Notes: generated by a model from the sequence alone, not told the origin. A stretch of 64,000 bases of DNA from Pseudomonas sp. SLFW (GCF_009905615.1 NZ_JAAAKW010000004.1:310001-374000), one strand, 5' to 3'. Positions 33,389 to 43,743 are shown, counted from the stretch's first letter. A program made the numbers and translations.

Positions 33389-33480
33389 CAGTGGGAGCGA
33401 ATTTATTCGCGAATAGGTGTTTCAGGCGACGGAGATGTATCGTCAGTGCCGATGTCTCGCGAATGAATTCGCTCCCACAG
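33389..33480. repeat. REP doublet (REPIN), GAATTCATTCGCGA type
   Basis: Left arm CAGTGGGAGCGAATTTATTCGCGA, right arm its inverted copy TCGCGAATGAATTCGCTCCCAC, about 40 bp apart. Lies between convergent genes. Confidence 0.88.
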
Positions 33481-33501
33481 ATCGATCTCAACATGGCTGA
33501 A

Positions 33502-34230
33502 TCACTGAGCCGCCTGGTGGCTCACCGAGAACGGTTTGTTGCGCACCACGACCTTGCCGGGATGGCTGTCCGGCACCGCAAAACCCTTCAATGCTTCCAG
33601 CAGTTTTTCCGGGTCTTCGATGGGCAGTTCGGCCAGTTGGTGCGGCGTCAGGTTCCACCACTGGCTCGCCAGCAACCCTTCGATGATGTGCGGCTCGAAG
33701 CGATAACGCTGCACTTTGGCCGGGGAGCCGACGACGATGGCGTACGGTGGTACGTCCTTGGTGATCAAGGATTGCGCGCCGATCACTGCGCCGGTGCCGA
33801 TGGTGATGCCTTCCAGAATCAACACGTCCATGCCGATCCACACGTCGTGGCCGATCACGGTCTGTTTGACCTCTTCGTGATGTGCCATACCCGCCTGCTG
33901 CTGACGCAACCCGCCCAGCGCGCTGTGGGTGCTGAGCCATTCCAGCGGGTGGGATTTGCGGTTCTGGCCGATGGTCACGTCGCGGGCGATGGAGCAATAG
34001 CGGCCAATGCTCGCGACATTTTGCAGCTCGGTGCCGCTGACGATGTCGGTGTAGGCGCCGATGCTCAGGCGCTCCGCGTTGATTTTTACCTGATGCAATT
34101 TCACGCCGTGTTCCAGCGTCAGCTCCATGTCCCGCCGCAGGCCCCGGATGCCACTGTCCAGACGGCATTTGTTCTGGGCCAGCCCCTGTTTGAGTTGACG
34201 ATCGAGGAGTACGCGGCGCAGGAAATTCAT
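33502..34230 (-). CDS. Hexapeptide-repeat O-acetyltransferase (CatB/Vat-like)
   Basis: 242 aa. Left-handed beta-helix repeats are visible: 'RLSIGAYTDIVSGTELQNVASIGRYCSIARDVTIG' (in parts), 'SHPLEWLSTHSAL', 'TVIGHDVWIGMDVLILEGITIGTGAVIGAQSLITKDVPPYAIVVGSPAKVQ' (in parts). The 'HPLEWLSTH' and 'VWIG' segments match CatB-related acetyltransferases of surface sugars or xenobiotics. The acceptor is unknown. ATG 34230 is preferred over an in-frame GTG at 34239. Stands alone, divergent from an AraC regulator. Confidence 0.82.
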   Translation of the reverse strand: MNFLRRVLLDRQLKQGLAQNKCRLDSGIRGLRRDMELTLEHGVKLHQVKINAERLSIGAYTDIVSGTELQNVASIGRYCSIARDVTIGQNRKSHPLEWLSTHSALGGLRQQQAGMAHHEEVKQTVIGHDVWIGMDVLILEGITIGTGAVIGAQSLITKDVPPYAIVVGSPAKVQRYRFEPHIIEGLLASQWWNLTPHQLAELPIEDPEKLLEALKGFAVPDSHPGKVVVRNKPFSVSHQAAQ

Positions 34231-34454
34231 GAAAGGCACGTCCGTTTGAAGGCAATGAGAGGGGCGCTTTTGCAGATCATTGGCGAGGCTGCGTTACCGA
34301 TGCGCGGCTCTTTTTGAGAAAGACTGGTGTAGGAAAGTCGGGAATAGTCGCATATCTCGCCCTTCATCGACAGTCGGGCTGCCTGCCATTCCCAAGCACC
34401 TCGCCAAGTGGTATCTGTGTTCGCCTGTGTCAGTTGTCGATCACGAGCCGCGCC

Positions 34455-35294
34455 ATGGACAAGTATTCAAACGGAGAAGCCCACCTCGCGCATTCCGAGC
34501 GGGATTGGGTCGTGCGCGCCCAGCCGTTGCCGAACCTGGAGCGCATCGAAGCGTATTTCCACGGCCACGGTTTCGAGATGCACCGCCACGACACCTACGC
34601 CATTGGCCATACGCTGTCGGGGGTGCAGAGTTTTCAGTACGGCAAGGACAAGGTGAATAACCTGCCGGGGCAGACCATCGTGCTGCACCCCGATGAACCC
34701 CACGACGGCCACGCAGGCACCGAAGACGGTTTTCGCTACCGGATGTTTTACCTGGAACCGGCGATGATCCAGCAGGTGTTGGGCGGCAAGCCGCTGCCCT
34801 TCATCAAGGGCGGGGTGTCCCGTGACCCTCGGTTGTTCAGGGCGAGCCAGACATTGTTGAAAGACCTGCACAACCCGTTCGAACCGCTGGAACTGGACGA
34901 CGCAGTGTTTGATTTGACCGTCGCCTTGCAAGACGCTGCAGGCGTGAGAAGAGGGCGGCAATCCAGCGACTACGCCGCCGCCGAGCGTGCCCGCGAACTG
35001 CTGATGGCCAGCCTTGAACAGGGCGTAAGCCTGGAAGCGCTGGAACAGGCCAGCGACACCGACCGCTGGCGCCTGTCCCGGGATTTTCGCGCGCTGTTCG
35101 GCACCAGCCCCCACCGCTATTTGACCCTGAGACGCCTCGATCTCGTGCGCCATTCGATTTCGTGCGGCGTGTCGTTGAGCGATGCATCGTTGATGGCGGG
35201 GTTTGCCGATCAGAGCCACATGACCCGACATTTCGTGAAGACGTTTGGGTATCCGCCGGGGAAGTGGCTGAAAATGCTGGACGTCCGCCGATAG
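34455..35294 (+). CDS. AraC-family regulator with cupin sensor
   Basis: 279 aa. N-terminal AraC_binding cupin with 'FEMHRHDTYAIGHTLSGVQSF' region and 'LHPDEPHDGHAG'; C-terminal double HTH 'SLEALEQASDTDRWRLSRDFRALFGTSPHRYL' (in parts) and 'SLSDASLMAGFADQSHMTRHFVKTFGYPPGKW' (in parts). ATG 34455 gives the standard start for this group. It is divergent from the acetyltransferase; in many genomes such proteins control neighbouring LysE-type or efflux genes, but here no obvious target is adjacent. Confidence 0.85.
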   Translation: MDKYSNGEAHLAHSERDWVVRAQPLPNLERIEAYFHGHGFEMHRHDTYAIGHTLSGVQSFQYGKDKVNNLPGQTIVLHPDEPHDGHAGTEDGFRYRMFYLEPAMIQQVLGGKPLPFIKGGVSRDPRLFRASQTLLKDLHNPFEPLELDDAVFDLTVALQDAAGVRRGRQSSDYAAAERARELLMASLEQGVSLEALEQASDTDRWRLSRDFRALFGTSPHRYLTLRRLDLVRHSISCGVSLSDASLMAGFADQSHMTRHFVKTFGYPPGKWLKMLDVRR

Positions 35295-35315
35295 ACGGTT
35301 CGCGTGTACACGACC

Positions 35316-35407
35316 CCTGTAGGAGCCGGCTTGCTGGCGAAAGCGGTGTGGCATTCACTCCGATGTTCTCAGAACTGACGCATTCGCCAGCAAGCCGGCT
35401 CCCACAG
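35316..35407. repeat. REP doublet, GGCTTGCTGGCGA type
   Basis: Left arm CCTGTAGGAGCCGGCTTGCTGGCGA, right arm inverted TCGCCAGCAAGCCGGCTCCCACAG. A different core from the GAATTCATTCGCGA doublets. Confidence 0.88.
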
Positions 35408-35452
35408 ATCGTATTCCTGCAGATCGTGTCTGGGTCGACGGGTGAATCGCGA

Positions 35453-36352
35453 TTAGACGGCAGTCTGCCCACCCGGCATCAACACCGCAATCAACGCCCT
35501 GACCACCCCTGGCAGGGCGTCCAGTTCCCTCACGAGAATGCTGCGCTCGCGCACCGCCCACGGCTCGTCCAGTTGAACAGTGACCAGCTTCATTGTCCGG
35601 CTATGCCGCAACGCGGCGGACTCGGGAATGACGCCGATCCCGACCCCCGCTTCGACCATCCGGCAGATCGCTTCGAAGCTCGACACCTGAATCCGCAATG
35701 ACAGGTTCAACCCCAGTCGCTCCACGTGATCGCGCAGAAAACTCAACAACGTGCTGCCTTCGTGCAGGCCTATGTGCTGAAACGCCAGGGTTTGCTTCAA
35801 CGTGACTGTTTTCTGCGTCGCCAGTTCGTGACCTTCCGGAACGGTCAGGACGAGGCGGTCGGTGCTGAAGTGGATCACCTGCAATCCGGCTGCTTCCACA
35901 GGCCCGGCAATGATGCCCATGTCCGAGCTGCCGTCCAGCACGCCGCGCACGATGTCCCGCGACAAACGCTCTTGCAGGTCCACCGTCACGCCGGGACGCT
36001 GGGCGAGAAAGCCTGCCAGAACTTCGGGCAGAAATTCGGTCACCGCCGTGGTGTTGGCGAAGATGCGGATGTGCCCGGCGGAATCGGTGCCGTAGGTGGT
36101 GAATTCGCTTTTCAGGTAATCGACCTGACTCATGATCAGGCGTGCGTGTTTGAGCAGGCGCTGACCGGCGGGGGTCAGTTCGACGCCACGGCTGTCGCGG
36201 TACAGCAGGCGCGTGTCGAGCTGGCTTTCCAGTGCCTTGATCCGGGCGCTGGCGGCGGCTGGGGAGAGGAAGGCGCGGCGGGCGCCCTGGGTCAGGCTTG
36301 GGGATTCGCCAATGTGGATGAAGAGGCGCAGGTCAGCCAGGTCGAAGTGCAT
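35453..36352 (-). CDS. LysR-family regulator of the itaconate cluster
   Basis: 299 aa. HTH at about residues 4-60 ('DLADLRLFIHIGESPSLTQGARRAFLSPAAASARIK' in parts), then a LysR effector domain. Start taken at 36352, where the family normally begins; a start at 36385 would add eleven residues. It is divergent from the hydratase gene at 36480, matching the place of PA0877 (itcR/ripR) next to the P. aeruginosa itaconate genes as I recall. Expected to activate the operon in response to itaconate or itaconyl-CoA. Confidence 0.87.
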   Translation of the reverse strand: MHFDLADLRLFIHIGESPSLTQGARRAFLSPAAASARIKALESQLDTRLLYRDSRGVELTPAGQRLLKHARLIMSQVDYLKSEFTTYGTDSAGHIRIFANTTAVTEFLPEVLAGFLAQRPGVTVDLQERLSRDIVRGVLDGSSDMGIIAGPVEAAGLQVIHFSTDRLVLTVPEGHELATQKTVTLKQTLAFQHIGLHEGSTLLSFLRDHVERLGLNLSLRIQVSSFEAICRMVEAGVGIGVIPESAALRHSRTMKLVTVQLDEPWAVRERSILVRELDALPGVVRALIAVLMPGGQTAV

Positions 36353-36373
36353 GGGGATGTCCGGACAAGTGAA

Positions 36374-36396
36374 GGCGTTCAGCATAGATGAACGCC
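36374..36396. promoter_or_regulatory. Inverted repeat in the LysR/ich divergent region
   Basis: Perfect 7-bp arms GGCGTTC and GAACGCC separated by 9 bp, 22 bp from the LysR start and about 85 bp from the ich start. Good place for a LysR operator, though no T-N11-A test was possible beyond inspection. Confidence 0.45.
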
Positions 36397-36479
36397 GGTA
36401 TACGCAAATGCAAATTCACAGAATGCCGATAGGCTCTCATGATCCGCTCATAACAACAAATTGCAGAGGGTTCTCTCAC

Positions 36480-37319
36480 ATGAGTGCGTCAGAGTCGCCG
36501 GTGGATTTCAGCGCCTGGATCGGTCGGACCGAAGAGGCTCGGGATCACCTGAGCCACAACCTGATCAAGCGCATCGCCGCCACGTTCGGTGAGCCGGTGC
36601 CTGCCGATGGCGACGCGTTGCCGCCGCTGTGGCAATGGTGTTTCTTTCAGGACCCGGTGTTCGAATCGCAACTCGGCGCAGACGGCCATCCCGCTCGCGG
36701 CGGGTTTCTGCCTCCCGCTGACAATCGCAACCGCATGTGGGCCGGTGGCCGGGTCGAGTTCATCCGGCCGCTGACCGTCGGCGCCGATGCCCATCGTCTC
36801 TCGACCATCCTGCACATCGAAGAAAAGCATGGCCGCACCGGCTCGCTGCTGTTCGTCACCCTGCGTCATGACTATTCGCAAAACGGCGAACTGTGCGTGC
36901 GCGAAGAGCAGGACATCGTTTACCGCGAGCCCAATCCGCCGAAGCTCAACAGCGGTGAAGCGCCGGAGCAGGGCCACTGGAGCGAGACCATCGAGCCGAC
37001 GCCGACCCTCTTGTTCCGCTATTCCGCTGTGACCTTCAACGGCCACCGCATCCATTACGACTACCCGTACGTCACCGAAACCGAGGGCTATCCGGGGCTG
37101 GTGGTGCACGGTCCGATGATCGCCACCTTCAACCTGCGGGCGTTCATCCGCGCCAACCCCGAGGCGCGCGTGCGCCATTTCGCTTATCGCGGTGTGCGCC
37201 CGCTGAACGTGCCGACGCCGTTCCGCGTGGGTGGCCGCATCAGTGAGCCGGGCAAGGCGCAGCTGTGGGCCGGTAACGAATCGGGCGTGGCCCAGAGCGC
37301 CGAAGTGGTGTTTGACTGA
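36480..37319 (+). CDS. ich: Itaconyl-CoA hydratase, MaoC-like double hot-dog
   Basis: 279 aa of the HTD2/mesaconyl-CoA hydratase group. N-terminal FAS1-type hot-dog ('WQWCFFQDPVFESQLG', 'HPARGGFLPP'), C-terminal MaoC hot-dog with 'RYSAVTFNGHRIHYDYPYVTETEGYPGLVVHGPM' (in parts), where the Asp/His hydratase residues lie. In the itaconate route it hydrates itaconyl-CoA to citramalyl-CoA. First gene of the cluster, divergent from the LysR regulator, in the same place as PA0878. ATG 36480 is the only start with family-like N-terminus. Confidence 0.88.
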   Translation: MSASESPVDFSAWIGRTEEARDHLSHNLIKRIAATFGEPVPADGDALPPLWQWCFFQDPVFESQLGADGHPARGGFLPPADNRNRMWAGGRVEFIRPLTVGADAHRLSTILHIEEKHGRTGSLLFVTLRHDYSQNGELCVREEQDIVYREPNPPKLNSGEAPEQGHWSETIEPTPTLLFRYSAVTFNGHRIHYDYPYVTETEGYPGLVVHGPMIATFNLRAFIRANPEARVRHFAYRGVRPLNVPTPFRVGGRISEPGKAQLWAGNESGVAQSAEVVFD

Positions 37320-37389
37320 GCCGCCTTCGATTGAATCTCTTCCTTTATAGAGCGGGCCGTCGCGCCGCCGCCAGATGTGAGCACAGACC

Positions 37390-38553
37390 ATGAGTCCATA
37401 CGATAACGAAGACCTCAATGCCATCCGTGAAGGTGTGCGCGCCCTGTGCGCCGAGTTCCCGGCTGAATACTGGCGCAAGATCGACGAGGAGAAGGGCTTC
37501 CCGGAAGCCTTCGTCAAGGCGTTGACCGACGCGGGCTGGCTGTCGGCGATGATCCCGACCGAATACGGCGGTTCGGGCCTCGGTCTGGCGGAAGCCTCGG
37601 TGATTCTCGAAGAAGTGAACGCCTGCGGCGGCAACTCCGGCACCGTGCATGGCCAGATGTACAACATGTTCACCCTGCTGCGTCACGGCAGCGACGCGCA
37701 GAAAAGCTACTACCTGCCAAAACTTGCCAGCGGCGAACTGCGCCTGCAATCGATGGGCGTGACCGAGCCGACCACCGGCACCGACACCACCAAGATCAAG
37801 ACCACCGCCGTGAAGCAGGGCGACAAATACGTGATCAACGGCCAGAAGGTCTGGATCTCGCGCATTCAGCATTCGGACCTGATGATCCTGCTCGCCCGCA
37901 CCACGCCGCTGGCCGAGGTGAAAAAGAAATCCGAAGGCATGTCGATCTTCCTCGTCGACCTGCGCGAAGCCATCGGCAACGGCCTGACCGTCCAGCCGAT
38001 TGCCAACATGGTCAATCACGAAACCAACGAGCTGTTCTTCGACAACCTCGAACTGCCCGCTGACAGCCTGATCGGCGAAGAGGGCAAGGGCTTCAAATAC
38101 ATCCTCGACGGCCTCAACGCCGAGCGCACCCTGATCGCCGCCGAGTGCATTGGCGACGGCCGCTGGTTCACCGAAAAGTCCGCCGCCTATGCCCGCGACC
38201 GCGTAGTGTTTGGCCGCCCGATCGGACAGAACCAGGGCGTGCAATTCCCGATTGCCGAAGCCCACATCGAAATCGAAGCCGCCGACCTGATGCGCTGGCG
38301 CGCTTGCGAAGAATACGACAGCGGCAAGAACGCGGGCGCAGCGGCGAACATGGCCAAGTACCTTGCGGCCAAGGCGTCGTGGGAAGCGGCCAACGCCTGC
38401 CTGCAAACCCACGGCGGCTTCGGTTTCGCCAACGAATACGACGTCGAACGCAAATTCCGCGAGACCCGTCTGTACCAGGTCGCGCCGATCTCAACCAACC
38501 TGATTCTTTCCTACGTTGCCGAGCACCTGCTCGAACTGCCACGCAGCTTCTGA
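37390..38553 (+). CDS. Acyl-CoA dehydrogenase in the itaconate cluster
   Basis: 387 aa, complete acyl-CoA dehydrogenase: N-terminal helices, 'GVTEPTTGTDTTKIKTTA' and 'YVINGQKVWISRIQHSDLMIL' for FAD binding, C-terminal 'QTHGGFGFANEYDVERKFRETRLYQVAPISTNL' (in parts). Corresponds to PA0879 by order. Its reaction in itaconate breakdown is not settled; oxidation of a methylsuccinyl-CoA-like side product is one suggestion. It follows ich by 70 bp and precedes the MmgE/PrpD gene by 10 bp. Confidence 0.9.
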   Translation: MSPYDNEDLNAIREGVRALCAEFPAEYWRKIDEEKGFPEAFVKALTDAGWLSAMIPTEYGGSGLGLAEASVILEEVNACGGNSGTVHGQMYNMFTLLRHGSDAQKSYYLPKLASGELRLQSMGVTEPTTGTDTTKIKTTAVKQGDKYVINGQKVWISRIQHSDLMILLARTTPLAEVKKKSEGMSIFLVDLREAIGNGLTVQPIANMVNHETNELFFDNLELPADSLIGEEGKGFKYILDGLNAERTLIAAECIGDGRWFTEKSAAYARDRVVFGRPIGQNQGVQFPIAEAHIEIEAADLMRWRACEEYDSGKNAGAAANMAKYLAAKASWEAANACLQTHGGFGFANEYDVERKFRETRLYQVAPISTNLILSYVAEHLLELPRSF

Positions 38554-38563
38554 GGACACCGAG

Positions 38564-39928
38564 ATGAGTCATACCCAGGCAAGCCACACTCAGGTACTGG
38601 CGGGCTTCCTCGCCGAGCTGAAATACGAGCAGATCCCTGGCCACGTGCTGGATCGCACCGAAGACCTGTTCCTCGACTGGATCGGTTCGGCGCTGGCCAG
38701 CAAAGGCGCCCGCCCGATTCCCGTTTTCGAGCGTTACGCCGAACGGGTCGGCCCGGCGAGCGGCAAGGCGAAAATTCTGGTGAACGGTCGCGGTACGTCG
38801 GCGTATTTCGCGGCGCTGGTCAATGGCGCGGCGTCGCACCTGGTCGAACAGGATGACCTGCACAACAGCTCGGTATTGCACCCGGCGACCGTGGTGTTTT
38901 CGGCGGTGTTGGCGGTGGCGCAGGACCTGGACAAATCCGGGCAAGACCTGCTGCTGGCGTCGGTGGCGGGTTACGAGGCGGGGATTCGCATCGGCGAGTT
39001 CATGGGCCGTTCGCACTACCGCATCTTCCACACCACGGCCACTGTCGGCACCCTCGCCGCCGCCGTGGCGGTGGGCAAGCTGCTGAACTTCAATCAGGAG
39101 CAGTTCATCAACCTGCTCGGCACCGCAGGCACACAAGCGGCGGGCCTGTGGGAATTCCTGCGTGACGCGGCGGATTCGAAACAGCTGCACACCGCCAAGG
39201 CAGCGGCTGACGGTGTGCTGTCGGCATACCTGACCGAAGACGGCCTGACCGGCGCGCGCAATATTCTGGAAGGTGATCAAGGCATGGCGGCGGGGATGTC
39301 CACGGACAGCGATCCGTCGAAGTTGTCGGATCGTCTGGGCTCCCGTTGGGCGCTGGTCGAGACTTCGTTCAAGTTCCACGCCTCTTGCCGCCATACCCAT
39401 CCGGCCGCCGATGCGCTGTTGCACCTGATGCAGCGCGAAGGCCTGCGCCATGACCAGATCGCCAAGGTCGTGACCCGGGTTCACCAAGGCGCGATTGACG
39501 TGCTGGGCCGGGTCGATGTGCCGCAGACCGTGCACCAGGCGAAGTTTTCCATGGGCGCGGTGTTGGGGCTGATTGCCGTGCATGGAAGCGCGCAGTTGAT
39601 CGAATTCCGCGATCTGGCGCTGGTGGATGCCGACGTCGCGGCCTTCCGCGAGAAGGTGACGATGGAGCTGGACCCTGAAGTCGACGGCGCTTACCCGGCA
39701 CGCTGGCTGGGGCGCGTGATCGTCACCACCACCGACGGCCGCACCCTGACCGCCGCCATCGACGAACCGAAGGGCGACCCGGGCAACACCCTGTCGCGGC
39801 CTGAGCTGGAAGACAAGGTGCAGCGTCTGCTGGCGTTCTCCGGCGCCCGCTCGGTGGAGCAGGGCAAGGCGTTGATCGAGCGGGTCTGGCAGCTGCGCGA
39901 TGCGCAGTCGTTGAGCGATCTGATTTAA
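38564..39928 (+). CDS. MmgE/PrpD-family protein
   Basis: 454 aa. Family phrases are 'DLFLDWIGSALASKGARP', 'AALVNGAASHLVEQDDLHN', 'ASVAGYEAGIRIGEF', 'FHTTATVGTLAAAVAVGKLL' and 'SFKFHASCRHTHPAADALL'. The superfamily includes 2-methylcitrate dehydratase and cis-aconitate decarboxylase, the itaconate-forming enzyme, so an itaconate-related isomerase, lyase or decarboxylase activity is reasonable. Matches PA0881 in order. ATG 38564 follows GAGGACACCGAG; the frame extends upstream into the dehydrogenase gene without support. A REP doublet follows directly. Confidence 0.88.
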   Translation: MSHTQASHTQVLAGFLAELKYEQIPGHVLDRTEDLFLDWIGSALASKGARPIPVFERYAERVGPASGKAKILVNGRGTSAYFAALVNGAASHLVEQDDLHNSSVLHPATVVFSAVLAVAQDLDKSGQDLLLASVAGYEAGIRIGEFMGRSHYRIFHTTATVGTLAAAVAVGKLLNFNQEQFINLLGTAGTQAAGLWEFLRDAADSKQLHTAKAAADGVLSAYLTEDGLTGARNILEGDQGMAAGMSTDSDPSKLSDRLGSRWALVETSFKFHASCRHTHPAADALLHLMQREGLRHDQIAKVVTRVHQGAIDVLGRVDVPQTVHQAKFSMGAVLGLIAVHGSAQLIEFRDLALVDADVAAFREKVTMELDPEVDGAYPARWLGRVIVTTTDGRTLTAAIDEPKGDPGNTLSRPELEDKVQRLLAFSGARSVEQGKALIERVWQLRDAQSLSDLI

Positions 39929-39941
39929 GGCATGCGCCGAA

Positions 39942-40034
39942 CCTGTAGGAGTGAGCTTGCTCGCGATAGCGGTGTGTCAGTTTGAGTATTCGGCACAGGC
40001 AGATCGCAATCGCGAGCAAGCTCACTCCTACAGG
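39942..40034. repeat. REP doublet, GTGAGCTTGCTCGCGA type
   Basis: Left arm CCTGTAGGAGTGAGCTTGCTCGCGA and exact inverted right arm. Inserted between the MmgE/PrpD and CoA-transferase genes of one operon. Confidence 0.9.
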
Positions 40035-40055
40035 GATGCGTGAGAGGTGGAAAAC

Positions 40056-41255
40056 ATGACTCAAAACAACCCCCGTCCTCTGGACGGCATCACCGTCGTC
40101 AGCCTGGAGCACGCCATCGCGGCGCCGTTCTGCACGCGCCAGCTCGCTGATCTCGGTGCCCGCGTGATCAAGGTCGAGCGCCCTGGCGTCGGCGACTTTG
40201 CCCGTGGCTATGACCAGCGCGTCGACGGCCTGGCCTCGCACTTCGTCTGGACCAACCGCTCCAAGGAAAGCCTGACCCTCGACCTGAAACAGGGCGAGGC
40301 GGGCGACATTCTCGAATCGCTGCTGGGCCAGGCCGATGTGCTGGTGCAGAACCTTGCGCCCGGCGCCGCCGCACGCATGGGCCTGTCGTTCGAGGCGTTG
40401 CACGAACGCTTTCCCCGCCTGATCGTCTGCGACATTTCCGGCTACGGCGAAGGCGGCCCGTATGAAAAGAAGAAGGCCTACGACCTGCTGATCCAGAGCG
40501 AAGGTGGCTTCCTGTCGGTGACCGGCGGCCCCGGTGAAAACGACATGGCCAAGGCCGGTTGCTCCATCGCCGACATCGCTGCGGGCATGTACGCCTACAC
40601 CGGCATCCTCTCGGCACTGATGCTGCGGGACAAGACGGGCGAAGGCAGCCGCATCGACGTCAGCATGCTGGAAAGCCTGGTGGAGTGGATGGGCTACCCG
40701 ATGTACTACGCCTACAACGGCGCGCCGCAACCGCCTCGGGCCGGAGCATCGCACTCGACGATCTACCCGTATGGCCCGTTCCCGACCGGGGGCGGTGGCA
40801 CGATCATGCTCGGGCTGCAAAACGAGCGGGAGTGGGCGCTGTTCTGCGAGAAGGTGCTGCTGGACAAGGCGCTGGCCACCGACGAGCGTTTCTCGGCCAA
40901 CTTCAAGCGTTCGGAAAACCGCGAGGTGCTGCGGCAGATCATCGTCGAAGGCTTTGCCACGCTGAGTGTGGATGAAGTGGTCGCGCGGCTTGAAGACGCG
41001 CAGATCGCCAACGCCCGAGTCAACGACATGCAAGGCGTGTGGGATCACCCGCAACTCAAGGCCCGCGACAGCTGGCGCGAAGTGGACAGCCCGTCCGGCC
41101 CGTTGCCCTCGTTGCTGCCACCGGGTCGCAACGGCGCCTTCACCCCGCGCATGGACGGCGTGCCGGGGCTGGGGCAGCACACGGCGAGCATTCTGGGCGA
41201 GCTGGGTTTCAGCGCCGACGACCAAGCGCGGATGGCGAAGGCCGGGGTGGTTTAG
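40056..41255 (+). CDS. ict: Itaconate CoA-transferase, CaiB/BaiF family
   Basis: 399 aa class III CoA transferase. Landmarks are 'PLDGITVVSLEHAIAAPFCTRQLADLGARVIKVE' (in parts), 'LDLKQGEAGDILESLL', 'DISGYGEGGPY' and the catalytic Asp in 'CSIADIAAGMYAYTGIL'. It activates itaconate with CoA from succinyl-CoA, the first step. Corresponds to PA0882. Start ATG 40056 is chosen for GAGAGG 8 bases upstream; an in-frame GTG at 40047 overlaps that site. Confidence 0.9.
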   Translation: MTQNNPRPLDGITVVSLEHAIAAPFCTRQLADLGARVIKVERPGVGDFARGYDQRVDGLASHFVWTNRSKESLTLDLKQGEAGDILESLLGQADVLVQNLAPGAAARMGLSFEALHERFPRLIVCDISGYGEGGPYEKKKAYDLLIQSEGGFLSVTGGPGENDMAKAGCSIADIAAGMYAYTGILSALMLRDKTGEGSRIDVSMLESLVEWMGYPMYYAYNGAPQPPRAGASHSTIYPYGPFPTGGGGTIMLGLQNEREWALFCEKVLLDKALATDERFSANFKRSENREVLRQIIVEGFATLSVDEVVARLEDAQIANARVNDMQGVWDHPQLKARDSWREVDSPSGPLPSLLPPGRNGAFTPRMDGVPGLGQHTASILGELGFSADDQARMAKAGVV

Positions 41256-41295
41256 GTCGCCGTCTGGCCGCGATTTTATGGCGGACCCGGTTTCA

Positions 41296-41387
41296 CTGTG
41301 GGAGCGAATTCATTCGCGATTGGCCGGTACATCCGACGCATTTCCATCGGTCTCAACGACGTCTCGCGAATGAATTCGCTCTCACAG
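41296..41387. repeat. REP doublet, GAATTCATTCGCGA type
   Basis: Left arm CTGTGGGAGCGAATTCATTCGCGA, right arm TCGCGAATGAATTCGCTCTCACAG, one base off perfect. Sits between ict and ccl. Confidence 0.9.
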
Positions 41388-41412
41388 AACACATTTCACA
41401 AGGATATAGACC

Positions 41413-42237
41413 ATGCCCCCATCCATCATCCGCTCCGCGCTGTTCGTGCCCGGCAGCCGACCCGAGCGCTTCGCCAAGGCGTTGGCCGCCGGGGCCGACG
41501 CGGTGATCGTCGATTTCGAAGACGCCGTGGAAGAGCCGCTCAAGCGTGAGGCCCGGGACAACCTCGGCGCGTTTCTTCGGGTTAATCCAGAAGCGGCAGT
41601 CTGGGTCCGGGTCAATGCGCCGGATCATGCCGAACACAGTGCGGACCTGACGTTCTGCAAACAGCACGCTGGCGTCGCTGGCGTGCTGTTGCCGAAGGTG
41701 GAAAGCGCCGCCCACGTGGCCGCTGTTCACGCTATAGGCAAGCCGGTGCTGCCGATCATCGAAAGCGCCAAGGGGCTGTTGGCCCTCGCGGAAATCGCCC
41801 GTGCGCCGGGGGTCGAGCGCCTCTCGTTCGGCGGGCTGGACCTGGCGCTAGACCTGAATCTCAACACCGGCACCGAGGCCGCCCAGCTGTTTCTCGATCA
41901 GGCGCGCATGTCGGTGCAATTGCATTCCCGAGGTGCTGATCTGCTGCCTCCGCTGGACGGCGTGCACCCCGCCATCGGCGACCCCGACGGTCTGCACCGT
42001 GTGATTCGTCACGCCTATGACATGGGCTATGGCGGCGCCCTGTGCATTCACCCCAAACAAGTGCCGGTGATCCACGCCGCCCTCGCGCCCAGTGCCGATG
42101 ACCTGGCCTGGGCCGGGCGCGTGGTGGAAGCCAGCACAGCGGCGGGTGGGGCAGGGGCGTTTCAGCTGGACGGGCAGATGGTCGATGCGCCGGTGCTGCA
42201 ACGGGCGCAACGGTTGTTGGCGTTGGCCGCTGGCTGA
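41413..42237 (+). CDS. ccl: Citramalyl-CoA lyase, CitE/HpcH family
   Basis: 274 aa TIM-barrel lyase. Visible marks are 'RSALFVPGSRPERFAKAL' at the N-terminus, the metal-binding 'ADAVIVDFEDAVEE', 'VRVNAPDH', 'PIIESAKGLLALAEIA', 'LSFGGLDLALDLN' and 'YGGALCIHPKQVPVI'. It cleaves citramalyl-CoA to acetyl-CoA and pyruvate, the last step of itaconate degradation, and matches PA0883 in order. Both flanks carry REP doublets, so it is physically isolated inside the cluster but in the same direction. Confidence 0.88.
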   Translation: MPPSIIRSALFVPGSRPERFAKALAAGADAVIVDFEDAVEEPLKREARDNLGAFLRVNPEAAVWVRVNAPDHAEHSADLTFCKQHAGVAGVLLPKVESAAHVAAVHAIGKPVLPIIESAKGLLALAEIARAPGVERLSFGGLDLALDLNLNTGTEAAQLFLDQARMSVQLHSRGADLLPPLDGVHPAIGDPDGLHRVIRHAYDMGYGGALCIHPKQVPVIHAALAPSADDLAWAGRVVEASTAAGGAGAFQLDGQMVDAPVLQRAQRLLALAAG

Positions 42238-42249
42238 CACGCAAGACCT

Positions 42250-42339
42250 CTGTAGGAGCGAATTCATTCGCGAAAATGTTCCAGGCAACAGAGATATGTC
42301 GGATGTGCTGGCCGCTCGCGAATGAATTCGCTCCCACAG
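42250..42339. repeat. REP doublet, GAATTCATTCGCGA type
   Basis: Left arm CTGTAGGAGCGAATTCATTCGCGA, right arm TCGCGAATGAATTCGCTCCCACAG. Confidence 0.9.
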
Positions 42340-43663
<1,324 letters not shown>

Positions 43664-43707
43664 TCGCCCGCATGACGGTTTGATCGATACAGGTCCCCGA
43701 GACCTGC

Positions 43708-43743
43708 GTGGCCACCCGCTTCTTTGAAGAGGGGGGTGGCCGC
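43708..43743 (+). promoter_or_regulatory. Intercistronic hairpin between dctP and dctQ
   Basis: GGCCACCC at 43710-43717 pairs with GGGTGGCC at 43734-43741, with partial pairing inside. No T tract follows. Such hairpins often stabilise the abundant binding-protein mRNA relative to the membrane genes. Confidence 0.6.

Noticed and set aside
39723-41225. Open frame of 500 codons on the minus strand
   Set aside because: Antisense shadow of the CoA transferase and the end of the PrpD gene.
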